In this document: positions 32,000-40,030 of the stretch, piece by piece
How positions within the stretch are numbered: position 1 is the stretch's first letter
Layout of the letters: each line of letters begins with the position of its first letter
From: Paractinoplanes toevensis
GTDB lineage: Bacteria; Actinomycetota; Actinomycetes; Mycobacteriales; Micromonosporaceae
Direction of reading: 5' to 3'
Assembly (NCBI RefSeq): GCF_018332695.1
Contig: NZ_BOQN01000012.1
Span: forward strand, 1 to 41,374
DNA length: 41,374 nucleotides
Notes under the pieces: generated by a model
What the model was told of the DNA's origin: nothing
Seen by the model: the letters and a program-made list of their open reading frames with translations, nothing else
Database searches by the model: none
Translations under genes and position numbers: made by a program

Positions 32000-32017
32000 A
32001 GTCATCCCCGGATGACT
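32000..32017. promoter_or_regulatory. 18-bp inverted repeat upstream of the giant membrane-protein gene
   Basis: AGTCATCC-CC-GGATGACT has perfect 8-bp arms and a two-base spacer. It ends 30 bases before the GTG at 32048 and follows the only A/T-rich patch of this gap. It may be a repressor site at the promoter or start region. Confidence 0.4.
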
Positions 32018-32047
32018 GGAAATGCCCGCGGGGGTCGAGGAGGTGCC

Positions 32048-35000
32048 GTGGCGCAGGCTGGACAGTCCGACAGCTACGACGAGGAGCTGGCCCGGATCGA
32101 GGCCTCCATCGCGGAACTGAAGATCCGCGATATGGCCGCGGCCAAGGAGCGTACGAACATCGCCGCCAAGATCCAGGCGGCGCAGTTCCAGCGGGACATC
32201 CTGTCCCACGCCAACCAGCAGGCCAAGGCGAAGAAGGCGGCCCGCACCAAGCGCCGCCGCCGGCCCGCCGAGGAGTTCTCGGCCCCGCCGCCGTCCGGCC
32301 GTGTCACCGCCGAGACCCCGCCGCCGCCCGGCCGCTTCACCGCCGAGGCTCCGCCGCCGCCTCCCGGCCGCTTCACCGCCGAAACTCCGCCGCCGCCGCC
32401 CGGCCAGGCCACCGCCGAGACTCCGCCGCCCCCGCCCGGCAGCACCCGGGTGGAGGACGCTCCGCCGCCCGCGCCCGGCGCCCGGCCGGCCGGTGCACCA
32501 CCGCCGGCCCCCGGCCGGCCCCGCGCCACCGGCCCGCGCCCCGACTGGGCGCCCTCCGGTTCCGCCCACTCCGGCCCGCCCGGCGTCGCCACCGACGGCG
32601 TGACCACGCTGCTCGACGATCCGCCGCCGACCGAGCGGATCGGCCCACCGCCGCGCCGGGCCGGGTTCACCGGCGGCGAGCAGCACCCGCACGCGCATCC
32701 GCCGGAGGCGTCCACCCAGTCCGTGCAGAACATCACGCTCGCGCTGGGCGCGCTGCTGATCGGTGTGGCCGCCGTGGTGTTCGCCGGGGTGGCGGTCAGC
32801 AACCCGTTCGCCCGCGCCGTGATCCTCGCCGTCTTCACCGCGATCGCGCTGGTGGTGGCCCCCGGCATCGCCCGACGCGACCTGAGCTCGACAGCCGAGA
32901 CGGTGGCCGGTGTCGGCCTCGTGCTGCTGCCGATGACGCTGTGGGCGCTGCACGGCAGTGCCCTCGCCGGCGGCACCGGCGTCCCGGCCCCGCTCTATCT
33001 GGGCATCAGTTTCGCGGTCACCTCGGTGGCGAGCTTCCTCTACGCGACCGTGACCAAGCTGAGCGCGCCCCGGTACGCCACGGTGATCGCGTTGCAGCCG
33101 GTGCCGCTACTCCTGGCGTACCCGGCGATCCAGAGCCCGGCCGGCTGGGGCATGGCCCTGACCGTGGTCGCCGTGCTCGACCTCATGCTGCTCACCACGG
33201 TGATCAGCAGCGGCCGGCTGGTGCCGCAGTGGCCGGTCAACCGCCCGGTCGCCGCCGACCGGGAGGGCATGGCGCCCGGCGACCAGGACGCCTACGCGGC
33301 CGGTGCGGCCGATTTCGCCGCCGACGCCCCGCCGCGCCCCGAGTCGCTGCCCGAGGAACCGGACCTGATCCTGCAGGGGATGACCGGCCGGCGTCGCTGG
33401 CGGTGGCTGCCCACCCGCATCTTCCCCGGCCCGCGCCCGGCCGGCGCACCGGCCGCCGGCTCGGTGCCGGTGGCCCCGCCCGCCGCCCCGCCGTCCGCCG
33501 ACTGGCTGCGCGAGATCACGTTCGCGCTGCTCTGCGTGGCCAGCGCGGGCGCCCTGCTCTACTCCGCGGTGGCGCTGCTGCAGGCCGAGGTGGTGCCCGA
33601 CGCACTGCGCTCCGGCCTGGTCCTGGTGCTCGCCGCGCTGGCCGCCCTGGCCGCCGCGCGCCTGCTGAAAAACCTGCTGGCCCTCAACATCGCCGGCGGT
33701 GTGCTGACCCTGGCCCTGATCGGCTCGACCGCCCGGATCGCCGACGTGGTCTCGCCGCGCTGGACCCTGGTGGTGGCCGCGGCCACGATCGCCGTCATCG
33801 GCGCCCTGGTCGGGCTGCTCCCGCCGGCGATCCGGGTCGGACCGGAGATCGCGTCGGCGGTAGCGCTGGCGATCATCAGCGTCTTCCTCACCCTGGCCGG
33901 CCTGCGGGCCGCCCTGGCCCCGCTTCAGGCGGCCCGCCCGGTCTGGCACGCCGACACCGCGAACTACGCGCATCGGATCGCCGAGGCGGCCGGCGATGCC
34001 GGCTGGCTGCTGGCGTTCAGTGCGCTGCTGGTCACGTTCGCCGCCGCGCTGGCCCTGCCGCGCAGCGTGCGCCACGAGGGCGCGGTGATCGGCGTGGCCC
34101 TGACCGCACTGTCGGTGCCCGCCTCGCTGGGTCTGCGCTGGTCCGAGGCGCCGTGGCCGCTGGTGCTGGCCGCGATCGCGATCGGCGCGGCCGGCCTGGC
34201 CGCCGACACCCGCCGCGTCGCCATCACGCACGTCGCCGCGGCCGGCACGGTCGGCCTGTTCGGCGCGGGCGCCGCTCTCAGCGCGTCCTGGCTGACCGCG
34301 GCGGCGCTGACCGCCCTGGCCGGCGCGGGCGTGATGATCGCCGTCGCGGCCCGCCAGATCCCGTTCCGGCTGTACGCGTGGATGATCGGCGACTGGGCCT
34401 CCGGCGCCGCCGCCCTCGCCCTGCCCGGCGCCGCGGTGACGGCCGCGCTGGCCGTCTCCGACTCCGGCAACGGGCCGCCCCCCACCGAGTCGGTGACCGT
34501 GCCGGCGCTGGCCGTCGGCTTCCTGGCGGTGGCCGCCACCCTCAGCTACGCGGCCGTGTTCCAGGTGGCCCGCCGCGAGGTGAGTGTCCCGCTGACCGCG
34601 GGCACCGGCCTCGGCGCGGTCGCGCTGGCCGTCGCCGCCCTGCTGGCCCCGGGCGCCACCCCGCCCGACATCTGGGTGGGCGCACTGCTGCTGGTCGCGG
34701 CCGGCCTGCTGTTCTTCGCCAAGTCGATCGACAACGGCCGGCGCAGCGACCGCGTCCTGGACGGCCCCGACGTCGCGGCGGCCGCCGCCACCGTGGCGAT
34801 CTGCGGTGCCCTGGCCCGGGTGTTCGCCCTGGCCTTCCCGAACGCCCCGCTCGCGGTGGCCGGCGTGGTCGTGCTGATCGTCGCGCTCGGCGTGGCGGTG
34901 CTGCCCGACGACTGGCGCCGCGGTCCCGCCCGCGGCCTGGCCGCCGCCGGTGCCGTGGTCGGCCTGATCGCGGGCTACCAGGCCCTGGCCGGTGGCCTGC

Positions 35001-37363
35001 GGGTGCTGACCCTGCACGGCCCGGTGTGGGCGGCCGACCTGAGCCAATACCCGACCACCTCGGAGCCGGGCGCCTGGCAGGCACCGTTCGCGCTGGTCGT
35101 ACTGGCCATCGCGGCCGGTTTCGCCGCCCCGCGCCCCTGGTCGTACGCGATGTCCGCGGGCGCGGGCGCCCTGGCCGCGATCGGTGCCCCGTTCGCGCTC
35201 GGCCTGCCCTGGTGGTCCCCGCTGCTGGTCGGCGGTGCGGTAGCGGTGGCGTACGCGATGGCCGCCGTGGCCGCCACCGACCCGCGCGCCGCCATCTGCC
35301 GCGCGGCCGCGGCCGCCGCCGTGCTTCTGCACGCGGCCGGCGCGGGCCTGGCCCGCCCATGGTCCACCGCCCTGGCAATGCTGCTCATCGTGATGGTGGG
35401 CGCCCTGACCGCGGTGATGGCCCGCACCCCGGTGTCGGTGTCGGCGACCGAGGACGACGCCGCACCGCCCGGCCGCTTCTGGTCGTCCGCGGTCACCGAG
35501 GCCGACCTGGCCCGCGACGACACCGGCATGCCCCGGCACCGCGCCCAGATCGGCGGCGCCGCCACCGGTGCGGTGCTGCTGGCCCTGCCCGGCGTGTTCG
35601 CCGGTCTCGCCGCCGACCAGGGCAACGACGCCCAGGTGGTGCTCACCGCGGCACTGGCCGCGTCGGCGCTCAGCCTGGCCGTGCTGGGCGTGATCGCCCG
35701 CAAGATCCCGCAATACCTGCCGTGGGCCACGGTCGGCCTGGTGCTCGGCGCGACCTGCACCGCGTTCGCGTCGATCCCCACCCCCTACTCCACCGCTCTA
35801 TACGCGGCGGCCGCCGCCCTGCTCGGCGTGATGGCCGAGCTGCTGCGCGGCGCCACCCCCGCCCCCGGCCTCACCGTCGCCCGCAACCGCTACTGGTCCG
35901 GTTCCCGCTACGAGTCCCAGCGCTGGACGAGCATGCGTCCGAGCGGCCTGCGCGGCCGCTGGCTGGTCGACCCGGCCACCAGCGCCGTGGTCCTGGCGCT
36001 GGTCCCGACGGTGCTGGCGCTCTTCTCGATCGCGCCGGCGCTGCGGGCCGCCCTGGTCGACCCGCTCCAGCAGATCCAGCACATCTGGGACGGCCCGATC
36101 CTCGCCCTCTCCCAGCCGTCCTCCGGCTACGTGGACGGCACCAGCGTGCTGGCCATCGTCCTGCTGACCGGCGCCGCGGCGCTGGCCGCGATCGGCTTCG
36201 GCGGCAAGGCGTCCGAGTCGGTGCCGGTGATCCTGCCCGGCATCGCCATCACCCTGCTGATCACCCCGATCGCGCTGCGCTTCCCGTTCCCGGCGGCGAC
36301 CACCGCGGCCCTGCTCGTCTTCACCATCTCGATGCTGGGCCTGGCCCTCACCCCGCCACCGGCGGCGGCGCGGGCCTCGATGCTCCGTACGGTTCGCAAC
36401 ATCGTCTTCGTGATCGGCCTGCTGGCCGGCAACGCGGGCCTGGCCGGAAGCCTCGCCCAGCAGAAGATGACCCTGTTCACCCTGGGCAGCGCGGTCGGCG
36501 TCGGCCTGGTGGCCGCCCTGGCCGGCCGCTCGCAGATCGCCCGGGTCCTGGGCTGGTTGTTCGCCGCGGTCATGGCTCAGCTCTTCGTCCTGACCGTCGC
36601 GATCGCCGCCGGCATGGAGCGCTCCTGGGCAGCGTTCGGCGTCCTCGGGGTGGGCGCGGCCCTGCTCATCATCGAGGCCGCGGTCCCCCGGATGGGCCTG
36701 CCGCACTACCGCCCCGAGGCGACCACCGTCGAATGGGCCGGCTACACCTCGGCGGTCCTGGCCGGCGCCCTCGCCTACGACGCGCCCGCCCACCTGGCCG
36801 CGCTGCTGGCCGCGTGGGGTGCCGTCCTGGGCCTGGCGGCGTCCCGCACCGGCCGGTCGACCAACCAGCGGCGCCTGCTGTTCTGGCTGGCCATCGGCTT
36901 CGAGATCGTCGGCTGGTGGATGTTCATCGCCCTGGCCGACGTGGGCCTCCCGGAGGCCTACACGCTGCCGTTCGCCGCGCTGGCGCTGGCGGTCGGCGTG
37001 GTCGAGTCCCGCACCCGCGCGGAGTTGAGCAGCTGGGCCGCCTACGGCCCGGCGCTGCTGGCGGCGTTCGTCCCCACCATCGGCATCGTTCTGGCCGGCG
37101 ACGGCGGCGACCTGCGCGAGGTGTGTCTTCTGCTGGGCGCGGTGGCCACGCTGATCGTCGGCTCGACCTACCGCCAGCAGGCCCCGGTGGTGGTGGGCGC
37201 GGTGGCAACGGTCTTCGCCGCCGTCCACTTCGCCGTGACCCTGGTCGGCCCCTGGCTGGTCCTGCTCCCGGTCGGCCTGATCCTGCTGATCTTCGGCGCC
37301 ACCAACGAAAACCGCCGCCGCACCCGAGAGGGCCTGCGAGACGCCCTGGTCCGCCTCCGCTGA
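32048..37363 (+). CDS. Giant polytopic membrane protein, SCO7613 C-terminal-domain type
   Basis: A 1771-residue protein of unknown function, similar to the actinobacterial 'SCO7613 C-terminal domain-containing membrane protein' group. Residues ~8-60 form a likely coiled coil (YDEELARIEASIAELKIRD...). A basic patch follows (KKAARTKRRRR, 62-72), then a Pro-rich stretch with tandem GRFTAETPPPPP-like units (84-140), and further Pro/Gly to ~225. The rest is a very long series of hydrophobic helices, interrupted by a hydrophilic loop near residues 395-485, with few conserved polar residues. The protein ends in a basic tail (ENRRRTREGLRDALVRLR). GTG 32048 is preferred over ATG 32012 because AGGAGGTG lies directly upstream. 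The convergent lipoprotein gene ends only four bases away. Confidence 0.88.
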   Translation: MAQAGQSDSYDEELARIEASIAELKIRDMAAAKERTNIAAKIQAAQFQRDILSHANQQAKAKKAARTKRRRRPAEEFSAPPPSGRVTAETPPPPGRFTAEAPPPPPGRFTAETPPPPPGQATAETPPPPPGSTRVEDAPPPAPGARPAGAPPPAPGRPRATGPRPDWAPSGSAHSGPPGVATDGVTTLLDDPPPTERIGPPPRRAGFTGGEQHPHAHPPEASTQSVQNITLALGALLIGVAAVVFAGVAVSNPFARAVILAVFTAIALVVAPGIARRDLSSTAETVAGVGLVLLPMTLWALHGSALAGGTGVPAPLYLGISFAVTSVASFLYATVTKLSAPRYATVIALQPVPLLLAYPAIQSPAGWGMALTVVAVLDLMLLTTVISSGRLVPQWPVNRPVAADREGMAPGDQDAYAAGAADFAADAPPRPESLPEEPDLILQGMTGRRRWRWLPTRIFPGPRPAGAPAAGSVPVAPPAAPPSADWLREITFALLCVASAGALLYSAVALLQAEVVPDALRSGLVLVLAALAALAAARLLKNLLALNIAGGVLTLALIGSTARIADVVSPRWTLVVAAATIAVIGALVGLLPPAIRVGPEIASAVALAIISVFLTLAGLRAALAPLQAARPVWHADTANYAHRIAEAAGDAGWLLAFSALLVTFAAALALPRSVRHEGAVIGVALTALSVPASLGLRWSEAPWPLVLAAIAIGAAGLAADTRRVAITHVAAAGTVGLFGAGAALSASWLTAAALTALAGAGVMIAVAARQIPFRLYAWMIGDWASGAAALALPGAAVTAALAVSDSGNGPPPTESVTVPALAVGFLAVAATLSYAAVFQVARREVSVPLTAGTGLGAVALAVAALLAPGATPPDIWVGALLLVAAGLLFFAKSIDNGRRSDRVLDGPDVAAAAATVAICGALARVFALAFPNAPLAVAGVVVLIVALGVAVLPDDWRRGPARGLAAAGAVVGLIAGYQALAGGLRVLTLHGPVWAADLSQYPTTSEPGAWQAPFALVVLAIAAGFAAPRPWSYAMSAGAGALAAIGAPFALGLPWWSPLLVGGAVAVAYAMAAVAATDPRAAICRAAAAAAVLLHAAGAGLARPWSTALAMLLIVMVGALTAVMARTPVSVSATEDDAAPPGRFWSSAVTEADLARDDTGMPRHRAQIGGAATGAVLLALPGVFAGLAADQGNDAQVVLTAALAASALSLAVLGVIARKIPQYLPWATVGLVLGATCTAFASIPTPYSTALYAAAAALLGVMAELLRGATPAPGLTVARNRYWSGSRYESQRWTSMRPSGLRGRWLVDPATSAVVLALVPTVLALFSIAPALRAALVDPLQQIQHIWDGPILALSQPSSGYVDGTSVLAIVLLTGAAALAAIGFGGKASESVPVILPGIAITLLITPIALRFPFPAATTAALLVFTISMLGLALTPPPAAARASMLRTVRNIVFVIGLLAGNAGLAGSLAQQKMTLFTLGSAVGVGLVAALAGRSQIARVLGWLFAAVMAQLFVLTVAIAAGMERSWAAFGVLGVGAALLIIEAAVPRMGLPHYRPEATTVEWAGYTSAVLAGALAYDAPAHLAALLAAWGAVLGLAASRTGRSTNQRRLLFWLAIGFEIVGWWMFIALADVGLPEAYTLPFAALALAVGVVESRTRAELSSWAAYGPALLAAFVPTIGIVLAGDGGDLREVCLLLGAVATLIVGSTYRQQAPVVVGAVATVFAAVHFAVTLVGPWLVLLPVGLILLIFGATNENRRRTREGLRDALVRLR
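32297..32467 (+). repeat. Tandem Pro-rich repeat (about 36 bp) in the giant membrane-protein gene
   Basis: Five consecutive 11-13-residue units of the type GRFTAETPPPPP. The last (GSTRVEDAPPPAP) is diverged. A polyproline spacer in the cytoplasmic N-terminal region is implied. Confidence 0.8.
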
Positions 37364-37367
37364 CGCC

Positions 37368-37853
37368 TCACCGGATTTCGGTCCAGGTCAGCGCCTCGAT
37401 GGCGGTGTCCACGGCACCGAGTCGAAAACCGCAGGGTGTGCCCGGGACGGCCGGCAGCACGGTCCGGCCGTTCGCGTCGGTCAGCGCCACGAACACCGGC
37501 ACCTGATACATGGCCATGCAGACATCGTCGTCCGAGCCGCCGGTGGGCGGCGGCGTCCGGAGCGCCGCGACCAACCCGTCCAGCGAACCGGTCGCGCGCC
37601 GCGCGGCAACCCACCGGCCGCCGGTGCCGGGCGAGGCTCTCGACCCGATCAGGATGTCGTAGTTGCAGGCGACCGCCGAGACCGGCACGAAGTCGGCGGC
37701 GAGCGGCTCCCGCTCAGGACCGGCCGAGACACCCGCCTGCGGGCAGAAGTCGGCGGGCGCGGTCAGAAAAACCGGTGAGTCGTCACCGTCCGAACAACCG
37801 CCCGCCAGCGCCGCCACGAGCAGCAGCGGCATCCAGCGCCAGGAAAGACCCAT
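37368..37853 (-). CDS. Predicted small lipoprotein of unknown function
   Basis: A 161-residue exported protein. The signal peptide (MGLSWRWMPLLLVAALAGGC) ends in the lipobox LAGGC at Cys20. The mature part is acidic near the anchor and has four further cysteines (Cys37, Cys63 and the Cys of DDVCMAM and GTPCGF), which could form two disulfides. I do not recognise the domain. It is the last gene of the minus-strand run purK-purE-glutaredoxin-lipoprotein, 18 bases after the glutaredoxin stop, so the pair could be functionally linked through extracytoplasmic thiol chemistry. That is inference. Confidence 0.8.
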   Translation of the reverse strand: MGLSWRWMPLLLVAALAGGCSDGDDSPVFLTAPADFCPQAGVSAGPEREPLAADFVPVSAVACNYDILIGSRASPGTGGRWVAARRATGSLDGLVAALRTPPPTGGSDDDVCMAMYQVPVFVALTDANGRTVLPAVPGTPCGFRLGAVDTAIEALTWTEIR

Positions 37854-37871
37854 ACACGTGGGACGGCCGGA

Positions 37872-38285
37872 TCACCGCGGGCGTTCCGTCAGCATCTCCA
37901 GGACCCGCGCCGGGGCCGGATTGACGAAACCCTCGCCGTGGTGGACGACCGTGGGCACCGTCTCGTCGCCGCCGGTGACGGCGCGCACGCTGGCCGCGCC
38001 GTCCGGGTCGGCCCAGATGTCGACCCAGTGCGCCCGGCGGGCGAAGGGTCCGACCCGGGCCCGCAGCCGCAGGCAGTAGGGGCAGCCCGGTCGCCAGTAG
38101 ACGATCAGCCTGCCGTCCTGGGCGCTCAACTCACGGGCCGAGGCGTCGCTGACCGATCGCGGGAACGCTCGCGGCGAGGTCAGCGCGGCCAGCACGACGA
38201 ACACCGCGCCGGTGATCACCGAGGAGAACGCGACCGCTAGGCCGGCGACGACGAGCAGACCGATCGACAGACCCCAGCGGCGCAT
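37872..38285 (-). CDS. Membrane-anchored glutaredoxin/mycoredoxin-like protein
   Basis: A 137-residue protein. A hydrophobic region (about residues 6-36) probably makes one long or two short membrane helices. It is followed by a thioredoxin-fold domain with the dithiol motif C68-P-Y-C71 in IVYWRPGCPYCLRLR and the cis-Pro segment ETVPTVV. This matches mycoredoxin-like glutaredoxins of actinobacteria, which reduce mycothiol-mixed disulfides; the membrane anchor is unusual for that group. The side of the membrane is unclear: the basic start (MRRW) would place the N-terminus inside, so two helices would keep the redox domain in the cytoplasm. It starts nine bases after purE and belongs to the pur operon. 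Confidence 0.88.
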   Translation of the reverse strand: MRRWGLSIGLLVVAGLAVAFSSVITGAVFVVLAALTSPRAFPRSVSDASARELSAQDGRLIVYWRPGCPYCLRLRARVGPFARRAHWVDIWADPDGAASVRAVTGGDETVPTVVHHGEGFVNPAPARVLEMLTERPR

Positions 38286-38294
38286 ACGCCGACC

Positions 38295-38792
38295 CTAGCC
38301 GAGCAGACTCTCCCGCAGCGCCGCGTCCTTCTGGGCGACCAGCTTCTCCAGGCTCGCCTGGAAGCCGGCCATCTTCTCGCGCAGCACCGGATCGGCGGCG
38401 CCGAGGATGCGCACGGCCAGCAGGCCGGCGTTGCGGGCGCCGCCGATGGAAACCGTCGCGACCGGCACCCCGGCGGGCATCTGCACGATCGACAGCAGCG
38501 AGTCCATCCCGTCGAGGTGCTTGAGCGGGACCGGCACCCCGACGACCGGCAGCGGCGTCAGGGCCGCCACCATGCCCGGCAGGTGGGCCGCACCGCCCGC
38601 GCCCGCGATGATGACCCGGATGCCCCGGCCGGCCGCCGACTCGGCGTAGTCGACCATCTTGCGCACCGTACGGTGCGCCGAGACGACCCCGACCTCGAAC
38701 GGCACCTCGAACTCGGCCAGCGCGACCGCCGCCGCCTCCATGGTCGGCCAGTCCGAATCGCTGCCCATGATGATGCCGACCTGCGGGGTCAT
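38295..38792 (-). CDS. purE: N5-carboxyaminoimidazole ribonucleotide mutase
   Basis: A 165-residue enzyme that converts N5-CAIR to CAIR in purine synthesis. Substrate-binding motifs GSDSDW (10-15), SAHRT (38-42) and [10 protein letters not shown] (64-73) are present, as are [29 protein letters not shown] and the following GGARNAGL. The length is typical of class I PurE. The ATG follows directly on the purK TAG (38793-38795) with no gap, and GGAAGGCGAG inside the end of purK serves as ribosome site, so translation is coupled. The glutaredoxin gene follows nine bases later. Confidence 0.97.
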   Translation of the reverse strand: MTPQVGIIMGSDSDWPTMEAAAVALAEFEVPFEVGVVSAHRTVRKMVDYAESAAGRGIRVIIAGAGGAAHLPGMVAALTPLPVVGVPVPLKHLDGMDSLLSIVQMPAGVPVATVSIGGARNAGLLAVRILGAADPVLREKMAGFQASLEKLVAQKDAALRESLLG

Positions 38793-39935
38793 CTACTCGC
38801 CTTCCTGCAGCCACTTGGCGGCGCGGACGGCCCGAGCCCGCACCGAGGTCATGTCGTCGCCGAGCACGGTCACGTGCCCGATCTTGCGGCCCGGCCGGAC
38901 CTGCTTGCCGTACAGGTGGACGCGGGCGCCCGGGTCGGCGGCGAACAGGTGGTGCAGCCGCTCGTCGATCGAGATGCCGCCGGGCTGTCCACCCAGGACG
39001 TTCGCCATCACCACGGCCGGGGCGGTCAGCGTCGTCGAACCCATCGGGTAGTCGAGGACGGCCCGCAGATGCTGCTCGAACTGGGAGGTGCGGGCGCCCT
39101 CGATCGTCCAGTGGCCGGAGTTGTGCGGCCGCATCGCGAGCTCGTTGACCACGATGCCGCCGTCGATCTCGAACAACTCGACGGCGAGCAGGCCGACCAC
39201 ACCGAGCGAGTTCGCCAGGTCGATCGCGAGCTGCTGAGCCTCGAGCGCCCGCGCCTCGGACAACCCCGGCGCCGGCGCCAACACCTCGACGCAGATGCCG
39301 TCCTGCTGCACGGTCTCGACCACCGGGTAGGCCGCGACCTGCCCGAACGGCGACCGCGCCACCAGGGCGGCGAGCTCCCGGCGCAACGGCACCCGCTCCT
39401 CGACGATCAGCGGCGTGCCGGTAGCGACCAGTTCGGCGGCCTGCTCCGGCGAGGAGAGCATCCAGACGCCCTTACCGTCGTACCCCCCTCGGGTGGCCTT
39501 GGCCACGACCGGCCAGGACCCGCCCGCGAAGCTTTCGATGTCGGCGGCCGTGGTGACGCGCCGCCAGCGCGGCACCGGCGCGCCCAGCGCGGCGAGCCGT
39601 TCCCGCATCAGCCCCTTGTCCTGCGCGAAGACCAGCGCCTTGGAGCCGGGGAAGATCTTGACGCCGTCGGCCTCGAGCGCCTCGATGTGCTCGGTCGGCA
39701 CATGCTCGTGGTCGAAGGTGACCGCTTCGCAGCCCTTGGCGAACTCGCGCAACGCGGCGAGATCGGTGTGCGTGCCGATCCGCACATCGGCGGCCACCAG
39801 GGCGGCACTGTCGTCGGCTGTCACGCTGAGCACGCGCAGTGACTGGCCGAGGGAGATCGCAGCCTGGTGGGTCATCCGGGCCAGCTGGCCGCCGCCCACC
39901 ATGCCGACTACGGGCAGACCGGTTCGGGTATCCAT
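38793..39935 (-). CDS. purK: N5-carboxyaminoimidazole ribonucleotide synthase
   Basis: A 380-residue ATP-grasp enzyme that uses ATP and bicarbonate to carboxylate AIR, giving the substrate for PurE. N-terminal motif VGMVGGGQLARM (about 9-20), FDHEHVP, the ATP-grasp loop ATRGGYDGKGVWML and the metal/substrate block ELFEIDGGIVVNELAMRPHNSGHWTIEG are all intact. It is the first gene of the operon purK-purE-glutaredoxin-lipoprotein. The ATG at 39935 has both a weak GGCAGG site and a TAGGCT hexamer nine bases upstream (39945-39950). Confidence 0.97.
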   Translation of the reverse strand: MDTRTGLPVVGMVGGGQLARMTHQAAISLGQSLRVLSVTADDSAALVAADVRIGTHTDLAALREFAKGCEAVTFDHEHVPTEHIEALEADGVKIFPGSKALVFAQDKGLMRERLAALGAPVPRWRRVTTAADIESFAGGSWPVVAKATRGGYDGKGVWMLSSPEQAAELVATGTPLIVEERVPLRRELAALVARSPFGQVAAYPVVETVQQDGICVEVLAPAPGLSEARALEAQQLAIDLANSLGVVGLLAVELFEIDGGIVVNELAMRPHNSGHWTIEGARTSQFEQHLRAVLDYPMGSTTLTAPAVVMANVLGGQPGGISIDERLHHLFAADPGARVHLYGKQVRPGRKIGHVTVLGDDMTSVRARAVRAAKWLQEGE

Positions 39936-39944
39936 CGCCTGCCA

Positions 39945-39950
39945 AGCCTA
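39945..39950 (-). promoter_or_regulatory. -10 element of the purK operon
   Basis: TAGGCT on the minus strand lies nine bases before the purK ATG at 39935. The gap contains GGCAGG, so the message may be leaderless or have a very short leader. Confidence 0.35.
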
Positions 39951-39980
39951 GCGACGCCCCAGCTCAGCCCGCGCCGAGGG

Positions 39981-39989
39981 TTATCCACA
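39981..39989 (+). other. Single DnaA-box-like nonamer
   Basis: TTATCCACA is identical to the E. coli consensus DnaA box. It stands in the gap between purK and the Uma2 gene. I found no second copy nearby, so it is not an origin; a regulatory or titration site, or chance, are the options. Confidence 0.3.
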
Positions 39990-40018
39990 GGCCTAAGCGA
40001 TCAAGCTCGCCGCCGCCC

Positions 40019-40024
40019 TAACAT
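40019..40024 (+). promoter_or_regulatory. -10 element of the Uma2 gene (leaderless)
   Basis: TAACAT is followed by six bases and the ATG at 40031. No Shine-Dalgarno is present. Confidence 0.5.
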
Positions 40025-40030
40025 CGCCTC

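Noticed and set aside
32941..37506. A 1521-codon Arg/Gly-rich frame overlapping the giant membrane-protein gene, and an 868-codon frame on the other strand (33107-35713)
   Set aside because: Both are low-complexity Arg/Gly/Pro shadows of a gene with clear membrane helices and a good ribosome site.
39936..40030. Replication origin suggested by a perfect DnaA box
   Set aside because: Only one box is present, the gap is short, and no dnaA or dnaN gene is nearby.
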